Assembly: GCA_945870575.1 (NCBI GenBank)
Contig: CAMBSK010000024.1
Coordinates: 1-42,390, forward strand
DNA: 42,390 nt
Direction: 5' to 3'
Origin: Bordetella parapertussis
GTDB lineage: Bacteria > Pseudomonadota > Gammaproteobacteria > Burkholderiales > Burkholderiaceae_C
The translations under genes and the position numbers were made by a program. The first letter of the stretch is position 1, and each line of letters opens with the position of its first letter. Positions 1 through 8,057 of this stretch are shown here, one piece after another. Below the pieces are notes generated by a model that had not been told where the DNA came from, did not search any database, and saw nothing but the letters and a program-made list of their open reading frames with translations.

Positions 1-148
1 TATCGACGTGGGGCGTATAAATGGCTTTGTGCTTGCCGCGTAAACGGAGGGCTGCTTCGCTGGCAATCCGTCCGAGCACCTTATCGGTGGCGTCAATCAC
101 AAACCACTCATGCGTCACGTCAGCGGGTTTTGCGCTGAAAGTGGACAT
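1..148 (-). CDS. rplM: 50S ribosomal protein L13 (partial, N-terminal 49 residues)
   Basis: Translating the minus strand from the ATG at 148 gives [20 protein letters not shown], continuing through [15 protein letters not shown] and YTPHVD. This is the canonical start of ribosomal protein L13, a primary binder of 23S rRNA in the large subunit. The gene runs off the left edge, so only about a third is present. An AGGAAA Shine-Dalgarno lies just upstream of the ATG. In most bacteria rpsI (S9) follows in the same operon, which would lie outside the window. The gene is divergent from rlmJ. Confidence 0.95.
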   Translation of the reverse strand, partial: MSTFSAKPADVTHEWFVIDATDKVLGRIASEAALRLRGKHKAIYTPHVD

Positions 149-296
149 GCTGTTTCCTAGAGTGGGTTGTGGGGTCCTTTTCCACGGTCGGTGTTCTTCT
201 GCTGAGAACCTCTTAGGTGGGGGTGATAACTTCGCCGCGGGACCTTGTTCGCTGCGAAGCCTTACATTCTATGCCAATTCATGCCCGCTTACGCAA
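149..296 (-). promoter_or_regulatory. putative rplM promoter and leader
   Basis: The region between rplM and rlmJ has a possible minus-strand promoter: TTGCGT at 296-291 and TAGAAT at 271-266, with a rather long 19-nt spacer. It would give a leader of about 110 nt. The leader contains short hairpins, including GTTCT/AGAAC around a 7-nt loop. Ribosomal protein leaders are often autoregulatory, but I do not recognise a known L13-binding motif, so only the promoter is proposed. No plus-strand promoter for rlmJ stands out. Confidence 0.35.
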
Positions 297-323
297 GCGA
301 CTTAGCGCGGGTTACCATGGGGG

Positions 324-1220
324 ATGTTCAGTTACCGCCACGCCTACCACGCAGGCAACCACGCCGATGTGCTTAAACACACCGTTCTGGTTGCCGTGAT
401 GAAGCATTTAGCACTCAAAGAAGTCGGTTTCACCGCCATAGACACCCATGCCGGCGCGGGTATGTACCGCCTCGACAGCGCCGACGCCAACCAGAGCGGG
501 GAAGCCCAGGAGGGCTTGCTGGCGCTGATGCGCAACAAATCCAAGCTGTCCGGGCCCATGGCCGACGTTTTGCTCGACTACCGCAAGCTGCTCGATCATT
601 TCAACCGCGAAGGCGGCTTGCTAAATTACGCGGGTTCGCCAATGATTGCGCATCATTTGTTGCGCGAACAAGACAAACTCAAATTGTTTGAGATGCACCC
701 CACGGACATACGCGCGCTGCAAACCAATGTCGATGCGCTCAAAGCCGGTCGTCAGGTGACGGTCATGCACGAAGACGGCTTCAACGGCTTGCCCAAATTT
801 TTGCCGCCGTCTACCCGCCGCGGCCTGGTGTTCATTGACCCGAGTTATGAAATCAAACTCGATTACGAGCGCGTGGTGGTGGCGGTCTCGATAGGCATGA
901 AACGTTTTTCCACCGGCACCTACGTGGTCTGGTATCCCATCATTCCCAGACCGCAGGCGCACAGTCTGCCGCGCCATCTGACCAACCTGGCCAGACAAGC
1001 CGACAAGCCTTGGTTGCACGCCACTTTGCGCATACGTTCCGGCGCGCGCAATGACGCCACACTCGGGGAGAAGGCCAAGCCCATAGGCCTGGTCGACAGC
1101 GGCGTGGTCATCATCAACCCGCCGTTCACTTTGTACGAGCAATTGCAACAGGCCTTGCCGCAAATGGTGCAATTGATGGGCCAGGATCACCTCGCCGGTT
1201 TCAGTCTGACGCGCAGTTAA
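324..1220 (+). CDS. rlmJ: 23S rRNA (adenine-2030-N6)-methyltransferase RlmJ
   Basis: The 298-residue product starts MFSYRHAYHAGNHADVLKHT, the hallmark N-terminus of RlmJ. RlmJ is a SAM-dependent enzyme that makes N6-methyladenosine at position 2030 (E. coli numbering) of 23S rRNA. The SAM-binding stretch DTHAGAGMY lies near residues 40-48. Catalytic motif IV reads DPSYE at residues 172-176, a variant of the DPPY form of the wider N6-adenine methyltransferase family. Length matches the family (about 280 residues). It is divergent from rplM and its stop overlaps the metF stop by four bases on the opposite strand, with no terminator between them. Confidence 0.93.
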   Translation: MFSYRHAYHAGNHADVLKHTVLVAVMKHLALKEVGFTAIDTHAGAGMYRLDSADANQSGEAQEGLLALMRNKSKLSGPMADVLLDYRKLLDHFNREGGLLNYAGSPMIAHHLLREQDKLKLFEMHPTDIRALQTNVDALKAGRQVTVMHEDGFNGLPKFLPPSTRRGLVFIDPSYEIKLDYERVVVAVSIGMKRFSTGTYVVWYPIIPRPQAHSLPRHLTNLARQADKPWLHATLRIRSGARNDATLGEKAKPIGLVDSGVVIINPPFTLYEQLQQALPQMVQLMGQDHLAGFSLTRS

Positions 1221-2059
1221 GCGATATCGAGGTTGCGGCAAATCGCCGTCACTGCTGTCGACTGGTTCATGGTGTAGAAATGCAAGCCAGGTGCGCCGCC
1301 GTTGCGCAACTGCTCGCACAAGTCACTGACCACCTCCAAACCAAATGCTTTGATGGATGCGCTGTCATCCCCAAACGCTTGTAAACGCAAACGTATCCAG
1401 CGCGGAATTTCCGCCCCGCAGCCATCTGAAAACCGCATCAATTGCGAGGAACTGGTGATCGGCATGATGCCGGGCACGACCGGAATATCCGCGCCGAGCT
1501 TGTAAGCCTCATCGACAAAGCGAAAGTAAGCATCGCTGTTGAAAAAATACTGGGTGATGGCTGAATTCGCGCCTGCTTTGACTTTGGTCACATAGGCCTG
1601 CACATCAGCCTGCGGCGATTTGGCCTGCGGGTGCACTTCCGGGTAACAACCGACTTCAATATGGAAATGCTCCCCCGACTCCTGGCGTATGCATTCCACC
1701 AATTCGCTGGCATAACGAAATTCTCCAAAGGTGCCGTGACCGCTGGGTAAATCACCACGCAAAGCCACCATGCGTCCAATGCCTGCCGCTTTGAATGCCG
1801 CCAACTGTTCCCGCACAATCTCGCGCGTGGTGCCAATGCACGAAAAGTGTGGTGCTGCATCAAAGCCGTCTTGCAAAATGCTTTGCACTTGCTGCAATGT
1901 GCCGTCCTGGGTGGAGCCGCCCGCGCCGTAAGTGACACTGAAGAACTGCGGTTTGAGCGCATACAGTTCTTGACGCACTGTCAACAACTTGACCGCACCC
2001 TCCGGTGTTTTCGGCGGAAAAAATTCGAAACTGATGGGAATAGGACTTGAAGAATTCAT
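1217..2059 (-). CDS. metF: 5,10-methylenetetrahydrofolate reductase
   Basis: This 280-residue FAD-dependent enzyme reduces methylene-THF to 5-methyl-THF, the methyl donor for remaking methionine from homocysteine. The start ISFEFFPPKTPEGA, then FSVTYGAGGSTQ, LRGDLP, the QYFFNSD segment and PVVPGIMPI are standard MetF motifs, and the length fits a bacterial single-domain MTHFR. The ATG at 2059 overlaps the tlyA stop as ATGA, with AGGAAA a few bases upstream, so translation is probably coupled. It is the last gene of the ahcY-tlyA-metF operon and would respond to the SAH riboswitch at its head. Confidence 0.95.
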   Translation of the reverse strand: MNSSSPIPISFEFFPPKTPEGAVKLLTVRQELYALKPQFFSVTYGAGGSTQDGTLQQVQSILQDGFDAAPHFSCIGTTREIVREQLAAFKAAGIGRMVALRGDLPSGHGTFGEFRYASELVECIRQESGEHFHIEVGCYPEVHPQAKSPQADVQAYVTKVKAGANSAITQYFFNSDAYFRFVDEAYKLGADIPVVPGIMPITSSSQLMRFSDGCGAEIPRWIRLRLQAFGDDSASIKAFGLEVVSDLCEQLRNGGAPGLHFYTMNQSTAVTAICRNLDIA

Positions 2060-2823
2060 TCGAATTTCCTACGTACATGTATGAAAAATTCCCGGTTGCC
2101 GTCACCACCGGCAACCGGACTGTCTAACCAATGCAAAACCTCGAATCCCGCTTGCTCACACGCTGAGGTCAAACGCTGCTGCACTTGCGCGTACAAGCCA
2201 GGGTCTTTGACCAAGCCGCCCTTGCCGATGTCTGCGGGCTGCAATTCAAACTGCGGCTTGACCAGCAACAACGCATGGGCGTTGTCTTGCATCAATGCGG
2301 GCATGACAGGCAACACCAGCGTGAGCGAAATAAAACTGAGGTCAGCTACCAATAAATCAAAGCCGCCTTGAGGCATGTACTGATTCAACGGTGAATCATC
2401 GGCGTTCAAAGTGCGAGCATTGATTTTCTCGAGGCAAACCACGCGCGCATCGTTTTGCAACGACGGGTGTAATTGCGCATGACCTACATCCACACCCACC
2501 ACCTGCGCCGCACCGTGTTGCAACAAACAATCGGTGAAGCCACCGGTCGATTGGCCGATGTCCAGACAACGCAAACCTTGAACTGCCACACCGGTCACTT
2601 GCAAAGCGCCAGCCAGTTTCAAACCTCCGCGCGACACAAACCTCGACTCGGCGTCATCCAGCAATTGCAATTCACAATCAGATGCCAGCAAGACACCGTT
2701 TTTCTCGATGCGCTGCCAAGTGTGCAGTGGATGTCGCCATTGCACACCCGAGGCAATCAAACGCTGGGCTTGTGAGCGCGATGCAGCCAGACCGCGCTCG
2801 ACCAGCAACTGGTCGGCGCGCAT
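2056..2823 (-). CDS. tlyA: TlyA-family rRNA 2'-O-methyltransferase
   Basis: The protein starts MRADQLLVERGLAASRSQAQ, a typical S4 RNA-binding domain, followed by an FtsJ-like Rossmann methyltransferase domain with LDIGQSTGGFTD as SAM motif I and VGVDVGHAQL as motif II. Family members methylate ribose 2'-OH groups of rRNA; older annotations call them hemolysin A. I chose the ATG at 2823 (255 residues) because it begins exactly at the S4 domain and lies four bases after the ahcY stop. A longer reading from 2895 would overlap ahcY and add unconserved residues. The ATGA overlap with metF suggests translational coupling. Confidence 0.88.
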   Translation of the reverse strand: MRADQLLVERGLAASRSQAQRLIASGVQWRHPLHTWQRIEKNGVLLASDCELQLLDDAESRFVSRGGLKLAGALQVTGVAVQGLRCLDIGQSTGGFTDCLLQHGAAQVVGVDVGHAQLHPSLQNDARVVCLEKINARTLNADDSPLNQYMPQGGFDLLVADLSFISLTLVLPVMPALMQDNAHALLLVKPQFELQPADIGKGGLVKDPGLYAQVQQRLTSACEQAGFEVLHWLDSPVAGGDGNREFFIHVRRKFE

Positions 2824-2827
2824 CTGA

Positions 2828-4261
2828 TCAATAGCGGTAAGTGTCGGCTTTGTACGGACCGCTTTTGCTGACACCAATGTAAGAAGCTTGCTCATCAGTG
2901 AGTTCAGTCAGCATGGCGCCGACTTTCTTCAAATGCAAACGCGCGACTTTTTCGTCCAGGTGCTTGGGCAACACATAGACCTTACCGTTTTCGTAATGGT
3001 CCTGGCGGGTGAACAATTCGATTTGCGCAATGGTTTGGTTGGCGAAACTCGATGACATGACAAAGCTGGGGTGGCCGGTGGCACAACCCAGATTCACTAA
3101 GCGGCCTTTGGCCAGCAAGGTGATTTTTTTGCCGTCAGGGAAAATGATGTGGTCGACTTGCGGCTTGATCTCATCCCACTGGAGTTTTTCCAGCGAACCC
3201 ACGTCGATTTCGTTGTCGAAGTGACCGATGTTGCACACAATGGCTTCGTCTTTCATGGCGGCCATGTGCTCGTAACGGATGACGTTTTTATTGCCTGTGG
3301 CTGACACAAAAATATCGGCTTTGTCGGCAGCGTATTCCATGGTCACGACTTTGTAGCCTTCCATGGCCGCTTGCAAGGCGTTGATCGGGTCGATTTCTGT
3401 CACCCACACCTGGGCGCTCAAAGCGCGCAAGGCTTGGGCAGAACCTTTGCCCACGTCGCCGTAACCGGCTACCAAAGCGACTTTGCCGGCGATCATCACG
3501 TCGGTGGCGCGCTTGATGGAGTCCACCAAAGATTCGCGGCAGCCGTACAGGTTGTCAAATTTGCTCTTAGTCACCGAGTCGTTCACATTGATAGCGCGGA
3601 ACATCAATGTGCCCTTGGCAGCCATTTCGTTCAAGCGCAACACGCCGGTGGTGGTTTCTTCGGTCACGCCGATGATGTGCGCAGATTTGCGGCTGTACCA
3701 GGTCGGGTCAACGGAGAGCTTGGCCTTGATGGCATTGAACAAACAGACTTCTTCTTCGCTGCCGGGGTTGTTCAAAAGCGATGTATCTTTTTCAGCGCGC
3801 TTGCCCAAGTGCATCAGCAGCGTGGCGTCGCCGCCGTCGTCCAAAATCATGTTCGGGCCTTCGCCCTCAGCGCCTTTAGTGCCGAATTCAAAAATGCGGT
3901 GGGTGTAATCCCAGTAGTCATCCAATGTCTCGCCTTTGTAGGCGAACACAGGGGTGCCGTTGGCGACCAGCGCGGCGGCAGCGTGGTCTTGGGTGGAGAA
4001 AATATTGCATGAAGCCCAACGCACTTGCGCGCCCAAGGCTTGCAGGGTTTCGACCAGCACCGCGGTTTGGATGGTCATGTGCAGTGAACCGGTAATGCGC
4101 GCGCCTTTGAGCGTTTGCGCTTTGGCGAATTCCTGGCGAATCGCCATCAGGCCGGGCATTTCGGTTTCGGCGATTTTGATTTCTTTGCGGCCCCAATCGG
4201 CCAAGCTCATGTCGGCGACATGAAAATCGGTGGTTTGTGCGGGTTTGAGAGATGCGTTCAT
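2828..4261 (-). CDS. ahcY: S-adenosylhomocysteine hydrolase (adenosylhomocysteinase)
   Basis: This NAD-dependent enzyme splits S-adenosylhomocysteine into adenosine and homocysteine, relieving product inhibition of methyltransferases. Visible motifs are [17 protein letters not shown] near the N-terminus, the NAD-binding [13 protein letters not shown] at about residues 260-272, [11 protein letters not shown], and the C-terminal [10 protein letters not shown]. The product is 477 residues, including the roughly 40-residue insert usual in bacterial forms. I chose the ATG at 4261 over one at 4300 because GGAGCC sits at proper spacing and [13 protein letters not shown] begins the conserved part. 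First gene of the operon with tlyA and metF, preceded by a SAH riboswitch. Confidence 0.96.
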   Translation of the reverse strand: MNASLKPAQTTDFHVADMSLADWGRKEIKIAETEMPGLMAIRQEFAKAQTLKGARITGSLHMTIQTAVLVETLQALGAQVRWASCNIFSTQDHAAAALVANGTPVFAYKGETLDDYWDYTHRIFEFGTKGAEGEGPNMILDDGGDATLLMHLGKRAEKDTSLLNNPGSEEEVCLFNAIKAKLSVDPTWYSRKSAHIIGVTEETTTGVLRLNEMAAKGTLMFRAINVNDSVTKSKFDNLYGCRESLVDSIKRATDVMIAGKVALVAGYGDVGKGSAQALRALSAQVWVTEIDPINALQAAMEGYKVVTMEYAADKADIFVSATGNKNVIRYEHMAAMKDEAIVCNIGHFDNEIDVGSLEKLQWDEIKPQVDHIIFPDGKKITLLAKGRLVNLGCATGHPSFVMSSSFANQTIAQIELFTRQDHYENGKVYVLPKHLDEKVARLHLKKVGAMLTELTDEQASYIGVSKSGPYKADTYRY

Positions 4262-4339
4262 AGTGAGGCTCCAAAAAGGTTCAGGGCCACTGACGCGCAA
4301 GATGAAACACAGGATTAACCGAGGTGCTCACCTCACGTT

Positions 4340-4410
4340 GTCAGTGGGTGAGCGCAGTTGGACAGGGTTCCGAGCCTCACATCAAAAGATGCTGCAGCGC
4401 TCCTCGGTCT
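4340..4410 (-). promoter_or_regulatory. SAH riboswitch upstream of ahcY
   Basis: The minus strand reads CCGAGGAGCGCTGCAGCATC, then TTTTGATGTGAGGCTCGG, a short spacer and CAACTGCGCTCACC. This matches the SAH riboswitch consensus: stem P1 (CCGAG at 4407-4403 with CTCGG at 4374-4370), a P2 hairpin GCATC/GATGT with a TTTT loop, and a pseudoknot of GAGCGC (4402-4397) with GCGCTC (4355-4350). It senses S-adenosylhomocysteine, the AhcY substrate. A likely expression platform is visible: GUGAGGCUC (4380-4372), which includes part of the P1 3' strand, is perfectly complementary over nine bases to GAGCCUCAC (4271-4263) covering the ahcY Shine-Dalgarno. Ligand binding would free the ribosome site, an ON switch. 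Confidence 0.9.
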
Positions 4411-4437
4411 GCATATTCTATTTCAAAATAGCGTCAA
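4410..4437 (-). promoter_or_regulatory. putative promoter of the ahcY-tlyA-metF operon
   Basis: TTGACG at 4437-4432 is a good -35 hexamer. TATGCA at 4415-4410 is a weaker -10, with a 16-nt spacer. Transcription would begin just at or inside the 5' edge of the riboswitch, so the real -10 or start site may be shifted slightly. No other candidate lies between prfC and the riboswitch. Confidence 0.4.
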
Positions 4438-4515
4438 GGGTCTTTAGATGCAACAGCAATTGCCTTTGCCCCTAGCGCGAGGCAAAAACCACAGAAGCAG
4501 CTGCGGCGAGCGGGC

Positions 4516-4521
4516 TATGAT
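4516..4521 (+). promoter_or_regulatory. putative -10 element for prfC
   Basis: GGCTATGAT just upstream of prfC contains TATGAT, a good -10 hexamer, but no clear -35 lies at the right distance. A start around 4528 would give a leader of only about 18 nt with no Shine-Dalgarno, so prfC may be initiated on a very short, weakly guided leader. Confidence 0.3.
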
Positions 4522-4545
4522 CCCGTCTTATCCCCCAAATACACC

Positions 4546-6177
4546 ATGACCACAGCCTTAGAGGAAGTGCGCAGACGCCGCACTTTTGCCATCATTTCCC
4601 ACCCGGACGCGGGTAAAACCACGCTCACCGAGAAGTTGCTGCTGTTCTCCGGCGCGATTCAAATCGCCGGTTCGGTCAAAGCCCGCAAAGCCTCGCGCCA
4701 TGCCACCAGCGACTGGATGGAGATTGAAAAGCAACGCGGCATCTCGGTGGCCTCATCAGTGATGCAAATGCTTTACCGCGACCACGTCATCAATTTGCTG
4801 GACACGCCGGGGCACAAAGATTTCTCAGAAGACACCTACCGTGTGTTGACTGCGGTGGACTCGGCCTTGATGGTGATTGACGCAGCCAACGGTGTGGAAG
4901 CCCAAACCCGCCGCTTGATTGAAGTTTGCCGCCAGCGTGACACGCCCATCATCACCTTTGTCAACAAAATGGACCGCGAGGTGCGCGACCCGTTGGATAT
5001 TTTGGACGAGGTCGAACGTGAACTCGGCATGCCTTGCGTGCCCATGACCTGGCCAGTCGGTCAAGGCAAAAGTTTCGGCGGCATCATCAATTTGCGCACC
5101 CAAGCGATGACGGTGTTCGAGTCGGGCAGCGAACGCTTGCCGCAGGATTTCGAAACCATTGCACTCACCGAACAAGCCGATTTGTCCGGCCGCTTCGGTT
5201 TGGAGTGGGCCGCCGCCATGGACAGCATGGAACTGGCCACCGGTGCATCGCCGACATTTGACCGCGAAGCTTTTTTACTAGGCAAACAAACGCCGGTGTT
5301 CTTCGGCTCAGGCGTGAACAATTTTGGTGTGATGGAAGTGCTGGACGCATTGGTCGATTTGGCACCTTTCCCGCAAGCACGGCAAAGCTCGCTGCTGGTC
5401 AACAAACAAATGGTGGAAAAAACCGTGCAGCCCGAAGACAGCGGTTTCTCCGGCGTGGTGTTCAAAGTGCAGGCCAACATGGACGCCAACCACCGCGACC
5501 GCATCGCGTTTGTGCGCGTGGCCTCGGGCAAATACGCGCCGGGCATGAAGCTCAAAGTGCAACGCAGCGCCAAAGAATTGCGCCCCACTTCAGTGGTGAC
5601 ATTCCTGAGCCAGCGGCGCGAAGCGGTGGAAGAAGCCTTCGCGGGCGACATCATCGGCTTCACAACTCATGGTGGTGTGCAACTCGGCGACACCATCACC
5701 GACGGCAGCAGTTTGCAATTCACCGGCTTGCCCTTTTTTGCGCCCGAATTGTTCATGACCGTGCTGCTGAAAAACCCGCTGCGCACCAAGCAACTGCAAA
5801 CCGGTTTGGAGCAACTCGGCGAAGAAGGCGCGATCCAAGTGTTCAAGCCCGAAATCGGCGGACCCATGCTGCTCGGCGCCATTGGTCAATTGCAATTTGA
5901 AGTGGTGCAACACCGCCTTAAAGCCGAGTACGACTGCGATGTGCGGTTAGAGCCCTGCCAATACACCGGCGCGCGCTGGATCACTGCCGACACCCCGGCG
6001 CAATTGCGTGAATTCAACAACGCCTACCCGCAGCGCATGGCGCTGGACGCGGCCAACACTCTGGCTTACCTGTGTACCTCTCCTTACGATGTAAGACTGG
6101 CACAAGAACGCTTTCCACTGATTCATTTCCATCCTTTGCGCGAACACGCCGGCCTGTCGCTGGGTTCGGCAGGCTGA
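4546..6177 (+). CDS. prfC: peptide chain release factor 3
   Basis: RF3 is a translational GTPase that recycles RF1/RF2 after peptide release. The 543-residue protein shows all G motifs: SHPDAGKTTLTEK (G1, residues about 18-30), the switch region ending EKQRGISV, DTPGHKDFSEDTYR (G3) and NKMDR (G4). The RF3-specific C-terminal domain follows, with GEEGAIQVF and GPMLLGAIGQLQFEV. Length agrees with other bacterial RF3 proteins (about 530). It is transcribed away from the ahcY operon. The sialidase-like gene starts nine bases after its stop on the same strand, so they may share a transcript. Confidence 0.96.
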   Translation: MTTALEEVRRRRTFAIISHPDAGKTTLTEKLLLFSGAIQIAGSVKARKASRHATSDWMEIEKQRGISVASSVMQMLYRDHVINLLDTPGHKDFSEDTYRVLTAVDSALMVIDAANGVEAQTRRLIEVCRQRDTPIITFVNKMDREVRDPLDILDEVERELGMPCVPMTWPVGQGKSFGGIINLRTQAMTVFESGSERLPQDFETIALTEQADLSGRFGLEWAAAMDSMELATGASPTFDREAFLLGKQTPVFFGSGVNNFGVMEVLDALVDLAPFPQARQSSLLVNKQMVEKTVQPEDSGFSGVVFKVQANMDANHRDRIAFVRVASGKYAPGMKLKVQRSAKELRPTSVVTFLSQRREAVEEAFAGDIIGFTTHGGVQLGDTITDGSSLQFTGLPFFAPELFMTVLLKNPLRTKQLQTGLEQLGEEGAIQVFKPEIGGPMLLGAIGQLQFEVVQHRLKAEYDCDVRLEPCQYTGARWITADTPAQLREFNNAYPQRMALDAANTLAYLCTSPYDVRLAQERFPLIHFHPLREHAGLSLGSAG

Positions 6178-6186
6178 GCCCGACGC

Positions 6187-7386
6187 ATGCGCAAGACACT
6201 GTTGCCAGCATCTCTTGCGCCGCTGCTGTGGCTGGCCTTGGGGATACTGGTGGCGACAGGCTTGCTGCTGACCTCGTCACCGATGGCTGTTCGCCGACCT
6301 GCGGCCTTGCCGGAAGCCGCGAACAGCTTGGCTGCGTCGACCGCTGCGCCAACCGAACTTGAATTTGAAGCTCGCGGTTCGATACCGCAACCGCCGAATG
6401 CGCCAGCGGCCCACGCCAGCAATCTGCTGGCCCTGCCGCACGACCCGGAATACGCCTTGGCTGCCTTTTGGTTTGCCGGCAGCAAAGAAGCCGCGCTTGA
6501 CGTAGGCATTGCCATGTCCTTGTGGTCGCGCTCGCTCAACGCCTGGACACCGGCGGCGCGGGTGGTTGACAGGCATCAAGTTGGCGCGGCCTTGGGCAAG
6601 GGCATTTTGCGCATCGGTAATCCGGTGGCTTGGCTGGACAGTCAACACCGTTTGCATGTGTTTGTGGTGGGGACGGGTCTGGGCGGTTGGGCGGCCTCGC
6701 GCGTGCTGCATTTGCGCCAATCTCAGGCGCAAACATCCATGGACGCTTCTCAGCCCGGCCTGGAAGTTGTGGGTCAGTTGCCGCTGGGCTGGCTATGGAA
6801 CCTCAGCCATCTGGTCAGACATGCGCCTTTGCCGCTGGCCGATGGCGGCATGGTGCTGCCCGTCTATTTTGAATTGGGCGCCAAGTACCCGGTGTTCGCC
6901 TGGTTCAATGCCGACGGTGAGTTTCAAGGCATGCGTAAATTCACCGGCATCAAGCAGGCATTGCAACCGGCCTTGCTGGCGCTGGACGGCGACCATTGGC
7001 TGGCCTTGCTGCGTAGCCGAAACCAGGACGGGCAGATTGGTGTTATTGCGAGCAGCGACGGCGGTAAGGTCTGGCAAAGACAAGCTGCTTTGCCCCTGAG
7101 TAACGACGACTCGGCGGTGGCAGCCATGCGATTGCCTGACGGCAACTTTGTCATGCTGCGCAACCCTGCTGAACGCGGCCGCAGCCAATTGCTGATGCAT
7201 ATGAGCCAGAACGGGCAAACCTGGTCCGCGCCGCAAATTCTAGAAGACGGCAGCGAAGGCAGCGAATACTCCTACCCGGCCATGAGCTGGAGCGACGACC
7301 GCTTGTGGCTGAGCTATACCTCTTTACGCCAAGGCATAGCCTGGCAACGCTGGCGCATACGCGCTAGCCAACAGGGGCAGCCATGA
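6187..7386 (+). CDS. sialidase-like (BNR repeat) protein with N-terminal membrane anchor
   Basis: The 399-residue protein begins with one hydrophobic segment (about residues 6-30), a signal anchor or signal peptide, then a Pro/Ala-rich stretch and a beta-propeller of the exo-alpha-sialidase-like type. Family marks are FWFAGSKEAALDVGI (about 97-111), an Asp-box SSDGGKVW, a degenerate second one (SQNGQTW), and EYSYPAM near the C-terminus, which in this family carries the Glu and Tyr of the catalytic centre. It probably acts on a glycan in the periplasm or at the cell surface; true sialidase activity is not proven by sequence. The next gene overlaps its stop as ATGA, implying a functional pair. 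Confidence 0.72.
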   Translation: MRKTLLPASLAPLLWLALGILVATGLLLTSSPMAVRRPAALPEAANSLAASTAAPTELEFEARGSIPQPPNAPAAHASNLLALPHDPEYALAAFWFAGSKEAALDVGIAMSLWSRSLNAWTPAARVVDRHQVGAALGKGILRIGNPVAWLDSQHRLHVFVVGTGLGGWAASRVLHLRQSQAQTSMDASQPGLEVVGQLPLGWLWNLSHLVRHAPLPLADGGMVLPVYFELGAKYPVFAWFNADGEFQGMRKFTGIKQALQPALLALDGDHWLALLRSRNQDGQIGVIASSDGGKVWQRQAALPLSNDDSAVAAMRLPDGNFVMLRNPAERGRSQLLMHMSQNGQTWSAPQILEDGSEGSEYSYPAMSWSDDRLWLSYTSLRQGIAWQRWRIRASQQGQP

Positions 7387-8057
7387 ACGATTGGTTGCCT
7401 TGGTTGTCAAACACCTCCCCCCTGCCGGCGTTGGCTGTTCAGCAGTTGTTTCACGCGGCTGGCTGGCTGGCGCTGTTGAGCTGGGCCAGCGTGTCTTTTG
7501 TGCCGGTGCAAGACCGGCGCTGGCGCTGGCTGGTATGCACTGTGTTTTGGACAGTCATGATGTTGAGCTGGGACGGGCTTTTGTCAGGCCTGGGTCTGGC
7601 TTTTCAAACCCCCGGACTGCTGACCTTGTGTCTGTGTGTGTCGGCGGCTTGGCGCGACACGCGCAGCTCACCGGCCAGGCTTTTTTACACCACCCGGCCG
7701 ACGCCGGTGAACGCCTTGGTGTGGCTGATCATCGCTGCGCTAGGGTGGTTGCTTGTGACGGACAACTTCGGCTGGCTGCCGCTGAATATCTATCCCACCG
7801 GTTTTTCGCCAGGCATTGTCTGGTTGGCCTGGGCCTTAGCCATGCTTTGGCTGTTCTTGGCTTACTGGCTGGATACAGGCGAATGGCATGTACAGGCGGC
7901 CGGTTGCTGGTTGCTGGCCACTGGCCTCTTTGTCTTCACTCGGGCGCCAGACGGCAATGCATGGGTTGCCTGGTTGGACCCCTGGCTGTGGTTATTTGCC
8001 CATGTCAAGCTGCTGCGTCTTTGGTGGCATCAACGCAGCCGCAGCAACCATTCCTGA
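7383..8057 (+). CDS. Trp-rich polytopic membrane protein, function unknown
   Basis: I do not recognise the family. The 224 residues form about six hydrophobic segments, and I count 24 tryptophans (about 11%), many near segment ends, which is far above the usual 1-2%. Short charged loops include RRWRW and LDTGEW, and the tail is basic (HQRSRSNHS). The ATG overlaps the stop of the sialidase-like gene (ATGA), so the two are probably translated together and may form a membrane complex. The 3' end overlaps the convergent glycosyltransferase gene by 28 bases. Another frame is also open along much of this gene, but this one has the membrane pattern and the coupled start. Confidence 0.7.
   Translation: MNDWLPWLSNTSPLPALAVQQLFHAAGWLALLSWASVSFVPVQDRRWRWLVCTVFWTVMMLSWDGLLSGLGLAFQTPGLLTLCLCVSAAWRDTRSSPARLFYTTRPTPVNALVWLIIAALGWLLVTDNFGWLPLNIYPTGFSPGIVWLAWALAMLWLFLAYWLDTGEWHVQAAGCWLLATGLFVFTRAPDGNAWVAWLDPWLWLFAHVKLLRLWWHQRSRSNHS

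Noticed and set aside
621..1319. Long minus-strand open frame over rlmJ
   Set aside because: It is the antisense shadow of rlmJ, whose family identity is clear; no family motif or ribosome site in the shadow.
3371..4012. 213-codon plus-strand open frame over ahcY
   Set aside because: Antisense shadow with low-complexity His/Ala/Val content; ahcY is unambiguous.
4321..4336. GAGGTG/CACCTC hairpin as an intrinsic terminator after the riboswitch
   Set aside because: A six-base stem with a two-base loop and no T-tract; the SD-masking pairing explains regulation better.
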